Source: Phlebotomus papatasi (lineage: Eukaryota > Arthropoda > Insecta > Diptera > Psychodidae). From it: a stretch of 64,000 nucleotides of DNA. The DNA lies in the NCBI RefSeq assembly GCF_024763615.1, contig NC_077224.1:66412712-66476711 (forward strand), given 5' to 3'. The notes below the pieces were generated by a model. That model made no database searches and was not told the origin of the DNA. It worked only from the letters and a program-made list of their open reading frames with translations. This document shows, piece by piece, positions 43,401-55,790 of the stretch (within the stretch, counting starts at the first letter, position 1; every line of letters begins with the position of its first letter). A program made the position numbers and the translations under genes.

Positions 43401-46364
43401 AAATGTATGGTACATAACGTCAAGTTTCTGAGATAACTAAAGATCAAACTAGTTTGACTTCATAAAGTCTTAGGTTTTTAGGGCCAAACGATGATTTGTA
43501 AACAAGGACTAATACTTTTTTGTCTTCAAATCCATGAAAAGAAAGCGTTGAAAAAGTTCACTGAAGATCCTAGGTTCGAAAACGTATCGTTATCAAGATT
43601 TTTTTTAAATCAAATTGTTAAGACTTAAAACCAATATCATAAAATGTGAAATCTTATAAAAAGAATATTTAGTCTTGAATTTTTGAGTAAAACTTCTTTG
43701 ATAATCCTGCCTTTTTTACCATTAAATATTCAGTGATTCTAACTCTTTTTTTTCTAGGAGAAAATTTTAGTGAAGGAGATAAGTTATTCCATGCACCCTG
43801 TTCATGGATTTGAAGGATTTTCCTTTATTTAGGTAAAACAAGTTTCTTAAAATATTTCTATCAAATTCACTTTGTAAAGATTTTTTATCATCTAAGGCTA
43901 TGAGAAATCTTAGAATTTTGACGTGATGAACTATAAGTTTCTTCGGGAGAAATGTTCAGGAGACATCAAGAGACAAGCAAATACTCATTATTTTCTATTG
44001 TAAAACAAAGTTTTCGTTTTGTCACAGTGTTATTAGATTTATAAATTCGGACTTCAAAACTAAAATTATCTCAAGAACTGTGAAAGATTAAAAAAAATAT
44101 AATCAAATATTAAAAAAGTAGAACTTTAAAAATAAACCAAAAACTTACTTATAATCATTGTAAAAATGTGTAATAAATTATCATAAAACTTGATAGTTTT
44201 CGGGCTTCTTGGTACATCCTACGGTTCCTTCTCATAAACACGAAGAGGAGTTGGTAAGTCATGTTCTTGAAATGGACAACAATGGGCCCTTTTGAAATCG
44301 ATAATCTGTCCAAAATTATAAGTAAAGTGTCCAAAACTACAAGCAAGGTGTCCAAAATTACAGTTAAATTCATGTCTACATTTTTAAAATTTCTTAAATC
44401 TATTAAGATTAGTTTCAGAAGAAAATACAGACCATAAACTACTTTTCAGGATACCAAACATCACTTCTAAAAAAAATAATAACAAAAAACTTCAAATAGT
44501 ATTATTTAGGAGATTGGTGCATGTATGGATCCTGTCTCAAATTGCAAGCACTTTGTCAGTATTCTTTTATGTCATTTTAATTGCTGATGAGCGACGTCGC
44601 GGATTTTTTAACATCAAATTCAAAGTTAAATGTTGTGAATTTCACCTTGAAACATTTATTCAGATTTATTTACAATCCTTAATCTGCTCAAAAACTCACT
44701 AAAAGTCAAATTTTGAAAATAAATAAATAATTTCAGCATGAACATGTTGTGGAGCTTAAAAATCAATATCCTATTTGACTTGATTGCTTTTGGGAGGTTT
44801 ATTAAAATATTGTATTATGTTTGTAACTGATCATCTATTGCAATTTATGGTCTACTAACCATCTTCTAATCTAAAAAAAAGGTTTTTGTATATCCATTTG
44901 TGTGACCCACAAATTTAGATCTTCATCTATCATACAATCTTCTTACCACACGAACAGCTATTTAAAAAAAAAAAGAAACTTTTATGGATGCTTCTAAGTC
45001 TATGATAGGGTCAATCAATTGGTTGTTATCTCGACTTTAAATCTTCTCTATTTACGATTATCTCTTCATTGTAAGGTTAACGTTTATGCCATTCTATCTC
45101 CACAAACAGTCTCAATAGATCCCACAAAGAAGAAAATGCCAAGGAAATAATTGATACTGAGACCATTGTGGAGTTCCACACCAAAAGAGTGTGGTTTATT
45201 GAATAGAAAATTTGTCATTTGGCATTCATTCTGCTCTCGCTATTCTTTTCCTTGTGGATTGTGATGGTGCTATATATATATTTTATATTCGATGCTGATG
45301 GAGATGATAAAGCCAAATGGGAAGCTTGGTGGGGGCCAAAGGAAAATGTGTCAGAGTGATTGAGTTGGTGCAATAAGAGAGTATCTCTTTTCCCCATTGT
45401 ATATTACGTGAGGCTGTGGATGGGTTGAGATCTAAACAAACATTAATTTAGTAAGTTGCTTAATCAAGATCCCTAATAGTTGGAGAAATTGATTCTTCTC
45501 CTTTGACGCTGTTTTTCCCTCAGCACAGAGACTCCCTGAATCATTTATAAGGCAATCACAATCAATTTCCAGATCAGTGGAGAAAATTGAATATAAGATA
45601 CACTGACAAACTGCTTTTCATTACTTTCCGCAACCCTCATTCAAGTGGCCCTTTTTCCTACTGACTCTATACTTATTGAATTTAGTTTGAGGATAGTGTT
45701 TCTCTTTTTTTTTGTTGTCGTTGTTTTAGCCACCCTTTTTTGTTCAGTTCAGCCATAGAGAAAGTGCGCACCATTCTCGCCTTTCTCTCAAGCTCTTATT
45801 CACTTATATGTGACGGGTGTTAGTAAAAGCCCAGAAAATTGGGATAAATAGCTAAGGATTCCAGCCGCAATGGTTGGTTAAATTGAATCGTTTATTGGCC
45901 TCTTATCTCTGTTGGGTGCACACAACACTCGACATTCTTACATAGAGGCACAAGCCAGAGGACGCAAGTGAGAAGTAGCTAAGACTCTTGGTCCACAGAT
46001 GAATAGATTTGGTCTGAGTCGAATATTTAGCACTCGAGTAGCAAATACTCTACTAAACCCAGGCAAAAATCTTTTAACGTATTACTCTGTACAATTAAAT
46101 GGAAAATTGAATGCTAAAGGGCATTATAGTATCACGTGAAATTTAGTTCTTATGCGAGATTCAAAGATATGCACTGCAATTCTAAAAAGGTTATTAGACG
46201 ATTCTGAATGTATTGCAATAGCAATAGATCAGAGTTTCTAAGCCAAAAAAATTATTATCCTAAATCAACACTTGAAAATTCATACAATGCAAGGTAAAAA
46301 CTTTTTTCATTGCTCAAGCTCCGCAGAGAAAGTATTATTAGATATCTTCGACTTCAAAAGCCCA
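40481..46364. other. Long stretch without recognised genes
   Basis: Mostly unique-looking AT-rich DNA. Items seen: a truncated GCCAAAATCCCGAA element at 42178-42258; a three-unit, ~21-bp tandem repeat (GTCCAAAATTATAAGTAAAGT) at about 44308-44366; and moderately GC-richer segments at 41200-41420 and 45050-45400. No open frame has family resemblance. It could be intron or regulatory DNA of a gene outside the window. Confidence 0.35.
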
Positions 46365-46498
46365 TAGGGGAATGTAGGCAAGCTTCGCACGTGTGATCTT
46401 TCGAACGATGCGGATTTTCTTTTTATTTCCAAAGAGTTGGTTCTGCATTTCTTAGCCGTAAGTTAAGTATTTATGAACCTTATCTTCATTGTAAAAAA

Positions 46499-48324
46499 GG
46501 ACAGATAATCCTAACCGGCTTATGTAGGTGAGATTCTTAACGTGAGCTAACTCGGAGTGCATGCAAATTCGATTTGGAGCTGAAGTTGGGAGACGCCATT
46601 CAGTTATCTTGAATCAAATTCGTGAAATTATACAAATTTTGTATTTAAACCAAAATATCAAGGATTTGAATGAACTGATAGAAAAGTGATATATGGATGA
46701 AATGTAGACCAGAATGTTCTCTATAATTTTCCCATAGAACATGATCTCATCGATTACTCAGAAGCCAAGATAAGCGAGGTTTTTTGTTTCTTAACTCGTT
46801 TTTTCATCCAGAGTGCCCCAAGTAGTCATTTGTTGAGCTTCAACTATTTCAAAGAATTGTTGTATTTTGTGGGACTTTCCATTTAAAACCCTATTTTAAG
46901 TGGCTTGGTGGAGTAGAGGCAGTCAAATTGGCATCTGAGTGATTTCAAAGCGTTTTTATGGGAAAAATCATTTTTTTCACACTTAAACGGCAAAATCGGA
47001 GTGATAGCGTAGTCTGAGCGGAAAATGATGTATGGACGAAATGTAGAGACAAATGTTTTCTACAATTGTGTCGAAGTAATCATCAAAAACGGTTTAGCGA
47101 CAGTCGAGATAATTGAGGTTATGTGATATTGAAATTGGTTTTTCGACTGTGGCGCCCCTGGTGTTGGTCCCACTAAGTTCAAATATTCTAGAAAGTTGTA
47201 GCATTTGGTGAGATCTTTCGTTTAAGCCCTCATTCATCAAAATCGGTCACATAGAACCGGAGATATGATTTTTTGAATTTTGTGAACTTTGACCCCTCAT
47301 ATCTCCGGTTCTGTTTTAACCACAGCGCGCATACGCACCATTTTGGAAACGTCCTAGACTGGACTACAACATACTAAAATTTCATTAACTTGCACAATGC
47401 CGTTTTTGAGAAAAGTGACTTTGAATTTCGATGAATTTTGACGCTATCACAGCGCCACCTGTGGTGACTTTTTGAACTTCCATCTGAAAGTGCTCATCGA
47501 GACGAAACCAAAAAGGTAAAATTTAGGTCGCTATGTTAATTAGAACCGGAGATAGAGGCCGGTCAATGTTCGAACTTTGACCCCTTATAGCTCGGGTCAG
47601 GGGTTATGGATCGACTTAAGGTTTTTTTTGTTTGATAGGTATAATCAACGGCTACAACATACTAAATTTTCAGCCCGATGCACAATGGAATTTTTGAGTT
47701 ATTTAACTTTTAAGATTTAAAAATTTTCTTTTTAAAAAAAGCGCCCCTAGCGGTGGTTTTATGAACTTGCGATGTTAGAAGGGGAAGTGGCATTTCACGA
47801 GAGCTTTCCAAAAAGCCCTCACTTTTTAAATTCTGACAATTAGAACCGGAGTTATGGCCATTTTAAGAAATTTTTTTTGTACCCTTATAGCTCGGGTCAG
47901 GGGGGTCGGGGGACCTTAAGTTTGGTATTGATGGAAAGCTCTAAGGCCCAGCTATAACATACTAAAATTTGAGTCCGCTGAATGCCATAGGGGCGGAGCT
48001 ATTGAGAAAACAAAAAAAGGGGGGTCTTCAAAATGGCGGAAGGAGGGGTGGGGGGTGGGGGGTCTATGCACCAAGTTGCAATTTTCACCCGATATATAAC
48101 CTTTGCCGAAAACCGCAAGTCGATATCTTTTTTAGTTTAGGAGCTATTAAGCTCCAAAGAGCGGCCGGCCGGCCGGCCGGCCGGCCGGGAACGTAACTTA
48201 GCCACATATATATTCGGAATCAGGAAGTGGCGAAACACATTTTGGCCAAATTTGAGGTCGATCGGACGACATGAAATTTTGTTAGGATTATAGTAGGTGA
48301 GATTTTGTTAAGAATCTCACCTAA
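46499..48324 (+). mobile_element. 1.8-kb modular element, copy 1
   Basis: It is collinear with the inverse of 59724-61550 over the entire length at high identity. It contains three consecutive ~290-bp modules (47151-47450, 47451-47740 and 47741-48020). Each has GCGCC(A/C)C..GGTG, then AGAACCGGAG(A/T)TA, then a GACCCCT.AT or CTTATAGCTCGGGTCAGGGG word, then ACATACTAAA. A (GGCC)7 tract follows at 48161-48189. The right end is a hairpin, TAGGTGAGATT...AATCTCACCTAA, followed by T. No conserved ORF exceeds ~75 codons. Confidence 0.7.
48161..48189. repeat. (GGCC)n tract inside modular element copy 1
   Basis: Seven GGCC units in an AT-rich genome. The other copy has a shorter, interrupted tract at about 59859-59883. 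It is the most variable part of the element. Confidence 0.85.
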
Positions 48325-49216
48325 TAGGCAGCCAAGTCCTTCTTTTCTAGGTGCTAGGATAACAAATAGAAAATTGGCCCAAAATGCGTAATTTTGATTG
48401 CGCACATTTCATTTGATTTCTCATAGTTAAACTCATTTCTAAAAAAAAATCACTTACACAGTGGATGAAGAGTATACTTGAGATGATATTTACGCAATAA
48501 TTTTTTTGCATTGGAGGGAAATTATTTTCACGGTGGCGGAAAATTCGCAAGTACTGCACTGTGTGTGGTTTCAAACACTGAATTTGTGAGCGTTCGCACA
48601 TCCATCAGACAACTCCAGCTTGAAAATCATAACCTCACTAAAGCCTCACAAGCCACAGTGAAACATTTGTGGTCATTTTTCTCTTCGACAGGCGTATAGT
48701 CTCCTTCCCATCTGCATGAGACAACGGTTATTGACAGTGTGAACCGTGTGAAGATGTTCATAGTTGATTTATCGATATTCATTTGGAAGAAAAAACAGTG
48801 CTCCAAAAAATGTGAAAAAAGTGTTTTAAAGATCTTCTTTTAGTGCAGTGGTAGTTTCCGCGGGTTCACGGGGGTACGGTATAACAATCGGAAAATAATT
48901 TTTAATTGTAGATAAAATTTATTTCAAGAAAAAAAGCAATGACGAACCCAAACCCCCATTGTGTGAACGCTGCCTCCGGGGGCAAGAATCGCACAAATCG
49001 TCATATTTTTTTTCCATTTTCCTGTCCAGGAAAAACCAAAAATTCTATGATTGTGAACTAGACATACATAGAAACCTAAAAAATCAGAGAACTTTCTGGT
49101 ATAGTGCAATTCACTGCCCATTTTACGGTTTAGTCAGAAAAAAGTCCTGAATATGGAGCACGAAAAAATGTGCGAAGGTTGCCTACATTCCCCTACAGCA
49201 ACATATCTGCACGAAT

Positions 49217-50112
49217 TAGGGTAGAGTCAGCCCTTTTGGCCATGTATGTACTTTTGGTCACCTAAAGTGATATCACATTGTAAGGCAATTATGAGTTTAT
49301 TTAGTACAGAAAAATGGGTCTTATTTCGTGACCTCTAATCTAACGAATCAGAAAACAATATTTGATTCTGTATCGACTTTATTAATTCTAATTTATTGAA
49401 AGAGATTCTCGACAAGGTAAACAATAAAAAAAAACATGGGATTAATAAGAAACTTGTTAATGTTAAGAGAAATTGTTTTGCATTATTTCATATTTTTGAG
49501 GAAAGCATTTGATGTTATTCAATGAAAGTCCATTTCTTAATAAACTAAATTTTATTGTGATATCATGCTTAATAAGATTTTCTAACAAATTAAATGAAAA
49601 TCGGATGTGGCTAAAAGATCTTACTTTTTTCGGCTTTGTAAGTACTTTTGGCCATTCATTTTCCCATACATTTAACACGTAGCGCAGCTCTAGGATTTCA
49701 GTAAAAACAATCGTGGCTTTTGACTGATTTTTACATCAAATAGAAAATGTGCAAAAAGTCGTTTAAAATACTCTAATAATCACATAAAATTGGTGTTAAA
49801 TAAGAATAGGACTTGTGCTGTGTATTTGTGAAAGTTTTCGAAAGCTATTTCTTCTGTTATTTTATTAAAATTCTATTGGAAACAAGTGTCCAAAAGTGCT
49901 TACAAAGTGGCCAAAAGTACTGAAACATGCATAATTGCATAAAATGAATTTTTCACTAAAATATCCAAAAAAAATTGGGAATTCTCTTGGATTATTAGGA
50001 AGAAACGGCTTTAAGGTATTTTTGTACAAAATTTCATTTTATTTAAGTAAAGATTATAAAAATTACAAACACATGAAACCTTAAAGTGGCCAAAAGTACT
50101 TACTGCACCCTA
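49217..50112. mobile_element. TA-flanked element with reiterated GGCCAAAAGTACTT words
   Basis: The left end TAGGGTAGAGTCAGCCCTTT and the right end, as reverse complement, TAGGGTGCAGTAAGTACTTT are followed by TTGGCCA words. The GGCCAAAAGTACTT word recurs near 49247, 49640, 49895, 49910 and 50095. No transposase ORF. About 896 bp. Confidence 0.65.
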
Positions 50113-50144
50113 CATGAATTTGAAAAATTTATATTACGTTTGTT

Positions 50145-50415
50145 TGGGCACTCAATGGGTCAAGTGGTAGAGCACTCGCTCTATGATGTAAGTGTCCCGA
50201 GTTCGAATCCTCTTTAGGTCACCAGGAATTTTTCTTGTGTTAAAGGTGTTCGGATTGCATCCAGTGAGCTTCACTGCACTTGATTCCACGGGGCATGGGA
50301 CTAACCCCATCCCTGTATAAGAAAAAATAATAATGGATGTCCTGAACTCCCCTTGTGGGAAGACCAAGTTCCTCTATGGAACCTTGTGCCAGCATTATTA
50401 TTATTATATTATATT
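50145..50415 (+). mobile_element. tRNA-derived SINE (plus), with (ATT)n tail
   Basis: It begins TGGGCACTCAATGGGTCAAG, with A-box TGGGTCAAGTGG and B-box GAGTTCGAATCC, a body through ATTGCATCCAGTGAGCTTCA, and the end CCTTGTGCCAGCATTATTAT. Full-length match to the minus copy at 39946-40232. It starts ~30 bp after the element at 49217-50112. Confidence 0.8.
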
Positions 50416-50565
50416 TGTACCTTTGTCCCAAAGTTTGTCTGTTATCAGAGCTATATAGATTAAACGGTTACAGATAGCGGCTGGGGCCTTCGGAGAACCC
50501 CCTCTATAAATTCAGTTTTGAATAATGTGGTTAAAATTGTGAAGAAATTCGTCAAATTCGGCAAA

Positions 50566-51280
50566 TCGTCCCAGTCTTCCCAAAATGCGTGAACTCGTGA
50601 TCTAGGTGCTATACCTCAAAAGTACTTTCGTATAATTTATATTATTAAAATTCGTTATTGGTTTATTGCACGAAGAAGGGGTAGTATTCACTAATTCAAG
50701 CATGTCGTAGTTTTTCTCACTGCAAAATTCCTTCTTAAGTTTATTGTTTCACAACCGGTTTGAACCGATTTATAAATCTCTCAAAACATCGCCTAAAATA
50801 GCTTAGGAGCAATATAATTGAATTCCAGAAAGTGTATTTAAATAAAATTTGAAATCTGTTCAGACTTGTGAGGAAATCCAAGACCTGTCCAATGAGCACA
50901 AATATAAACTCTATCAGTTAAGGAATACGCTTTCTAGAGCTTTTCAACCTGTGACGTTGAAAAATTGATATTACGAATAATTCAACTGTATTTACGTATA
51001 AAAGATAAAATGTCCGCCTAGATGACATCTAAAACAAATCCAAAAATTAAAGAAACGAACGACACGTTTTCGAGCAATCCCAAAGAGGATGATTGGAGAG
51101 AAAATGAGGGGCATATTAATGTCCCCAGGGTCGACTTATAGGAGGCGGGGTCCCCCGAAGGTTCCAAGTCTCTATCTCTAACCGTTTGGTCTCTAAGCGT
51201 GGTAATGGCTGGACAGACGGACGGATAGACAAACAAACAGCGAGAGGTCAAAAAACTCGAAACATGAGATTTGCAAAATT
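50566..51280 (-). repeat. R1 repeat, copy C (minus)
   Basis: Reverse complement of R1. In plus coordinates it reads GTGAACTCGTGATCTAGGTG, ACGTTTTCGAGCAATCCCAA, TCCCCCGAAGGTTCCAAGTC, TCTCTAACCGTTTGG and GGACAGACGGACGGATAGAC. A separate short plus-orientation fragment (AAACGGTTACAGATAGCGGC) lies at about 50455-50505. Confidence 0.65.
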
Positions 51281-51683
51281 GTATCATGACTCCTTAGGGA
51301 ATAAGGAGTCGAAATATAATTCAAAACCGAGGGATTGTAATATTGCTCTCTCTGTGGAGCTCGAGCAGCAAAGGAACTTAGATCCTATTTCAATTGATTT
51401 TGATCTTCTGGTTTCAGAATTGGGTTGATGTGTGTATGCAGAAACTCCAATAATTTTCTGTATTCTATTCTTCTATATTCTCTGAAATTTCTTATATTGT
51501 TATAGTACTTCTACATATATCACTTTTAGTGTACTATTGAATTCATTCCCCATAAAAGATAATGCAGGTTGTTTCAAGACAGTTTTTCGTAATCTTTTTA
51601 TATTTATTTTTGGTTCAGAAAAAAGTCAATATATGACTTGTATTGACGGTAGTTGTCAAAGGGTGAATATGGATTTCTACTTG

Positions 51684-52462
51684 ATTTTACTGCTCGAACT
51701 CCATGGAAAGAGCAGTATATATAAACCTTCGATTTTTTCACCACCTCAAAATTTTTCACCTTCCACCCCCCGGAGACCACTTTTGTCAACAAAACTTCAC
51801 GTTTCAGGCGATTTCTGAGAAATGTCCTCACACTGTTTGTCCCTTTGTCCGTCTGTCCGTCTGTTCGTCCGGCTATCGTCAGCAAACGGTAAGAGATAGC
51901 GACTTGGGACCTTCGGGAAACCCCCCCCATATGTCGACCCAAGAATCATTAACATGCCCCTCATTTCACCCCCACCCCTCCCTTTCCCCTCCAAAATTAT
52001 GTTTTTTGGGATTGCTCGAAAACGCGTCGTGCGATTTTTTTTTCATTTTTGGATATGTTTTAGAGATTACCCAGGCGGACATTTCGTCCTTAGGCGAAAA
52101 TAGCGTTGAATCATTCCTAATAACGGTTTTTCAAGATCAAAGGTTAAAAATACACTAGAGAGTGCATTTATCAAGCGAATGGGGCCATGTTTGGGCTTGT
52201 TGGAAAGGTTTTGGAATGTCCTATAAAACTGGACGTGCTACAATCGGTTCTGAACCGGTAATGAACCGGTTCATAGCCGATTACTAATTTTTATCCGAAA
52301 ATAAAACAATTGTGGAGGATCTTTTGAATGATATATGAATCGGTTCAAATCGGTTGAGGACCGGTAAATGGTAAATGATGCGAGAGTACTTCTGAGGTAT
52401 ATAAAATCTAAGTCACGAGTTCGAGCATTTCGCAAAGCCTGGGAAGCTTTGCCACCCCTTTC
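51684..52462 (+). repeat. R1 repeat, copy B
   Basis: It starts ATTTTACTGCTCGAACTCCA and ends GCTTTGCCACCCC. It is the longest copy, with a ~90-bp block (about 52050-52140) missing from copy A but matched in part in copies C and D, so A has the deletion. Together with copy C it makes an inverted pair ~400 bp apart. Confidence 0.7.
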
Positions 52463-54229
52463 TTCAGTGTAAAAAAAAATATCGTGAAAATTGTATTTCG
52501 TTCTTTTTGCATTTTCTCCATTCGTTTTCCATCCAGTACACTGACTGGCTAACTTCCATCAGATTCAGGGTGTTTGCTGGCAGATATGTACATATTTTAG
52601 ATTTTGGCAAAAAGGCGAGCGAGAAGTAAAAACGTGATGATTTAATTTTAAAACGATTTCTCTCTCAAACACCATGGAGTATTGATTTTTGCCCTCGAGA
52701 CATCGAGAAATGATTTTGGCCTCCAATTTCATCCCAAAATGTGTTTTGTTACTTTTCTCTGTTTGTATGAGGGCAAAAGGGATTTTTTTTCTTTGGCTCA
52801 CAATCCACCCAGGGAAAAAAAAGGAGCTCAGGAACTCATCCACCCACATTTGAAGTGTATTTGTGGGGATAAAAAAGGAAAATTCCACCGTTAAATAATA
52901 AAGCACTAACATATATTTAAAGGGGGTGACTTTTGTCGCTTTCCCCAGGGGTTCTTGCTTCATTTTGACCACTTCAAGACTTTTAATAAAATTTTATAGC
53001 ACCACAAATGGCCTTTAAAACATTTCGAAGACACAACACCAAATGTCTTGGGATGTTGAAATTCTAATGAAAATTCCACATCATTCCAAAATTGTCAATG
53101 CTAAATTTTTCCATTATGATTTTTATAGCGTCAGCATTGTTAGTATTTTTCAATTATTTCAGCATTTTCTCTTCTATCTTTCCATTTTCTTTTTAGTATA
53201 ACTGACGATATCCAGGATCGTCAGACTATGGGGAAAAATGCCGTTGATGGCGGAAGTGGTGGTGAAATGGAAAGAGATTTGATATTTCCCCAATGACAGA
53301 GTAATTTAAATACCAATTTTCGATTTCCTCCGTTAGACACATGTGTGTCGGGACTTAATTTTCACCTACATCACTCCATCTGCATGAAAATTTATTTCAT
53401 GGTACAATAGAAATTTCGGCAGGAAATTTCATTTTTGGTGCCTCAAAATTGTCTGGATGATCGACTTTATCATTAGGCATATTGAAAAATTTTCCATTTT
53501 ATAATAAAATTTATTTCAATAAATAATTTGGATTCACTAATAGAGGAGGTGATATGGGAAAAATTTCTTTAAATGCTACGAATTTTGATTTTAAAATAAA
53601 GTAATCCTTAGGAGAGACTGGGACAAAATTTGGTTAACTAAATGTGTAACTGCCCTTAGATATCGTGTGCAATTCTTGTCAAAGTGGAGAATTTTAAAAT
53701 AACTGAAATATGTACGTGAATCGTGTCAAAATGCTCCATTTTGACATACATTTCTCACAATGGATAGAGACCTTAAAATTACACATTAAGATCTACTTCC
53801 CTAACATAAAATCAAACTTACAAATTAGCGAGTTTCGCTGAGCGTTTTCCACTTCGACTCCTTCCCTTTCGTGTTTACTATTTCAACAAGTCGTTTTATA
53901 AAGCAAATGCTACGCTACTAAAATTGTTTTTGAAACAATATTAGCATAAGTGATTTGAACAGAGTTTGGTTTAGAATTTGAAGGCCTTCACTTCAAATTA
54001 TAATTTAATTATTAATTTTTCATATCAATGAAAGTTGTCATGTTGTCGTATAGCAATATTAGTTTCATTTACATTTGATGGTTTACAACTGTTCCTAACT
54101 GATTCATATAGTCATTTAAACTAAAAGACTACCCGCATCAAGTTCCATTGTAACTTATAATCGATTTGGACTGGTTAAAATTTTGTTTAAATATATCTTT
54201 TTAAATAAAACCAATTTTTTGGCACTGTG
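52463..54229. other. Stretch without recognised genes
   Basis: AT-rich and unique-looking. At 53610 GGAGAGACTGGGACAAAATT resembles a left end of the GGGGAGACTGGGGCA family, but no matching right end was found. No exon is supported. Confidence 0.35.
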
Positions 54230-54428
54230 TAGGATGGAGTAATTGTATATGGACGTTATATACTTAAGGACTGATTCCAAAAAACTTAAATTCTTATCTA
54301 AAACAGATCTCTGAAAAATCACAAAATTGGTAAGCACATCATAAACTACTTATTTTATATTTTTTCGAAATCAATTCTATGTTAAAATTTAGGATTTTTG
54401 CAAGCTGTCTATAGATGACTTCTCCCTA
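54230..54428. mobile_element. Diverged copy of the 40267-40480 MITE family
   Basis: It starts TAGGATGGAGTAATTGTATA and ends GATGACTTCTCCCTA. The interior follows the 40.3-kb copy (GTTATATACTTA, then AACTTAAATTCTTA against TTTTAAGTTCTTA). Confidence 0.5.
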
Positions 54429-54845
54429 CGTGGAATTTAGTTTAAAGTATTCATGCATAAGATCATTCAATCTTGGGATATTTTGGATCTGGAAAGGCTG
54501 TAACATGACCATTTTGTGGACAGAAAATTCATTTTATGTAATGTTATAATGCCATTTTATTCATTTTCCTTTTACAGTGAGAACTTTTAACGATTTCTTT
54601 TATAATGTGTTTATTACTTTACGTTTATTTCTTAGTAAAAGGAAAGAGGTGGCAAAGTATAGGCGTTGCGAAATACTCGAACTGGTGCTTTGAACGTTAT
54701 ATACCAAAATTATATCACAAATCCATAATACCGAAAATCGGTTGGTACCTTGAAAAAGATTTCTGTGTTAATTTTACCCTGAAATATTGAGAACAACTTT
54801 TGTTAAGTTCCTTCACGATTTTTGTAAAAATAATTTGCGGAATGT

Positions 54846-55790
54846 TCAATTATGACTTCGATACTATACCTCAAAAATACTTTCGCATCATATTCCGTTC
54901 ATCGGTTCACAACTGATTTGAACTGAGTCATAAATCATTTAAAAAATCGTTCAAAATAGCGTGGGAATTAAGGGAAGAGCACCAGCGATCGGCAGTATTC
55001 CTCGGATCGTCAGGTTATTACCATATTGTTGCACCAATTCAAATGAAGTTTTAAATATTATTAGTTACTTTTTACTATTTAACTCTCACAAGAATGCAGT
55101 GCATTAACTCAGATTTAACTTATAAAACCAATTTTCTGTGAGACACCTGATTAAATTTGTGACGATCCGAGGTACAGAGTACATAGTTGCAATTAAACCT
55201 ATTTGTTATTAATTTACTGTGAAAATTTAAAATTCAATTGGACAGATATAGTTAAATGTTTCACTAATATATCGATTAGCATACATAAGAATACCAAATA
55301 CTTAACATTCTGTTCCGGGTAGCTCTTCCCTTATACAATTTATTGTATGGAGAAAAATTAGTTATCGGTTCATAACTGATTGAAATAGTATATTACTTGT
55401 GAGAAATTCCAAGATCTTTCCCACAAGCCCAAATATGACCCCATTCGGTTGATCTTCTCTCTCTGGAATCTTTTTAATGTTTGACCTTGAAAAACCATTA
55501 TTAGAAATGAATGATAGACGACCTCTATAACATATCCAAAATGATGAAAAAAATCGCATGACGCGCTTTTGAGCAGTCCCAAAAAACATGGTTTTCAAGT
55601 GGAAGGAAAGAGGTTGGGGGAATCTGAGGGACATGTTAGCGGTTCTTGGATCGACTTATGCGGGGTCTCCCGAAGGTCTCAAGTGGCTATCTCTAACCGT
55701 TTGGTCCCTAGGCGTGGTAACTGCCGGACGGACGAATAGATAAACGAACGGATCAACGAAAGACAAACTGACGGACATACAAATTTGTGA
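54846..55790 (-). repeat. R1 repeat, copy D (minus), split by a MITE
   Basis: R1 sequence occupies 54846-54968 and 55334-55790 (plus-strand landmarks CTATACCTCAAAAATACTTT, TTGAGCAGTCCCAAAAAACA, GTCTCCCGAAGGTCTCAAGT and GCCGGACGGACGAATAGATA). Removing 54969-55333 restores collinearity with copy C. Confidence 0.65.
54969..55333. mobile_element. TA-flanked MITE inserted in R1 copy D
   Basis: TA duplication at 54969-54970 and 55332-55333. TIRs are AGGGAAGAGC / GCTCTTCCCT. The words CGATC(G/C)..GGATCGTCAGG and GTGACGATCCGAGG are partly mirrored inside. About 365 bp, non-coding. Confidence 0.7.

Larger units (their letters stand above)
46365..49195. mobile_element. 2.8-kb TA-flanked TIR element hosting the modular element
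   Basis: The left end TAGGGGAATGTAGGCAAGCT and the right end, as reverse complement, TAGGGGAATGTAGGCAACCT begin ~26-bp TIRs running into TTCGCAC. The ends are distantly like the GGGGAAAGTAC MITEs. About 1.8 kb of the interior is the modular element (46499-48324), which also occurs alone at 59724-61550, so it was inserted later. The remaining ~1 kb is non-coding. Confidence 0.65.

Noticed and set aside
47969..48196. 75-codon frame in the modular element, also present in copy 2
   Set aside because: Protein similarity simply follows DNA identity of the two copies; the C-terminal part translates the GGCC tract and no codon-level constraint is apparent.
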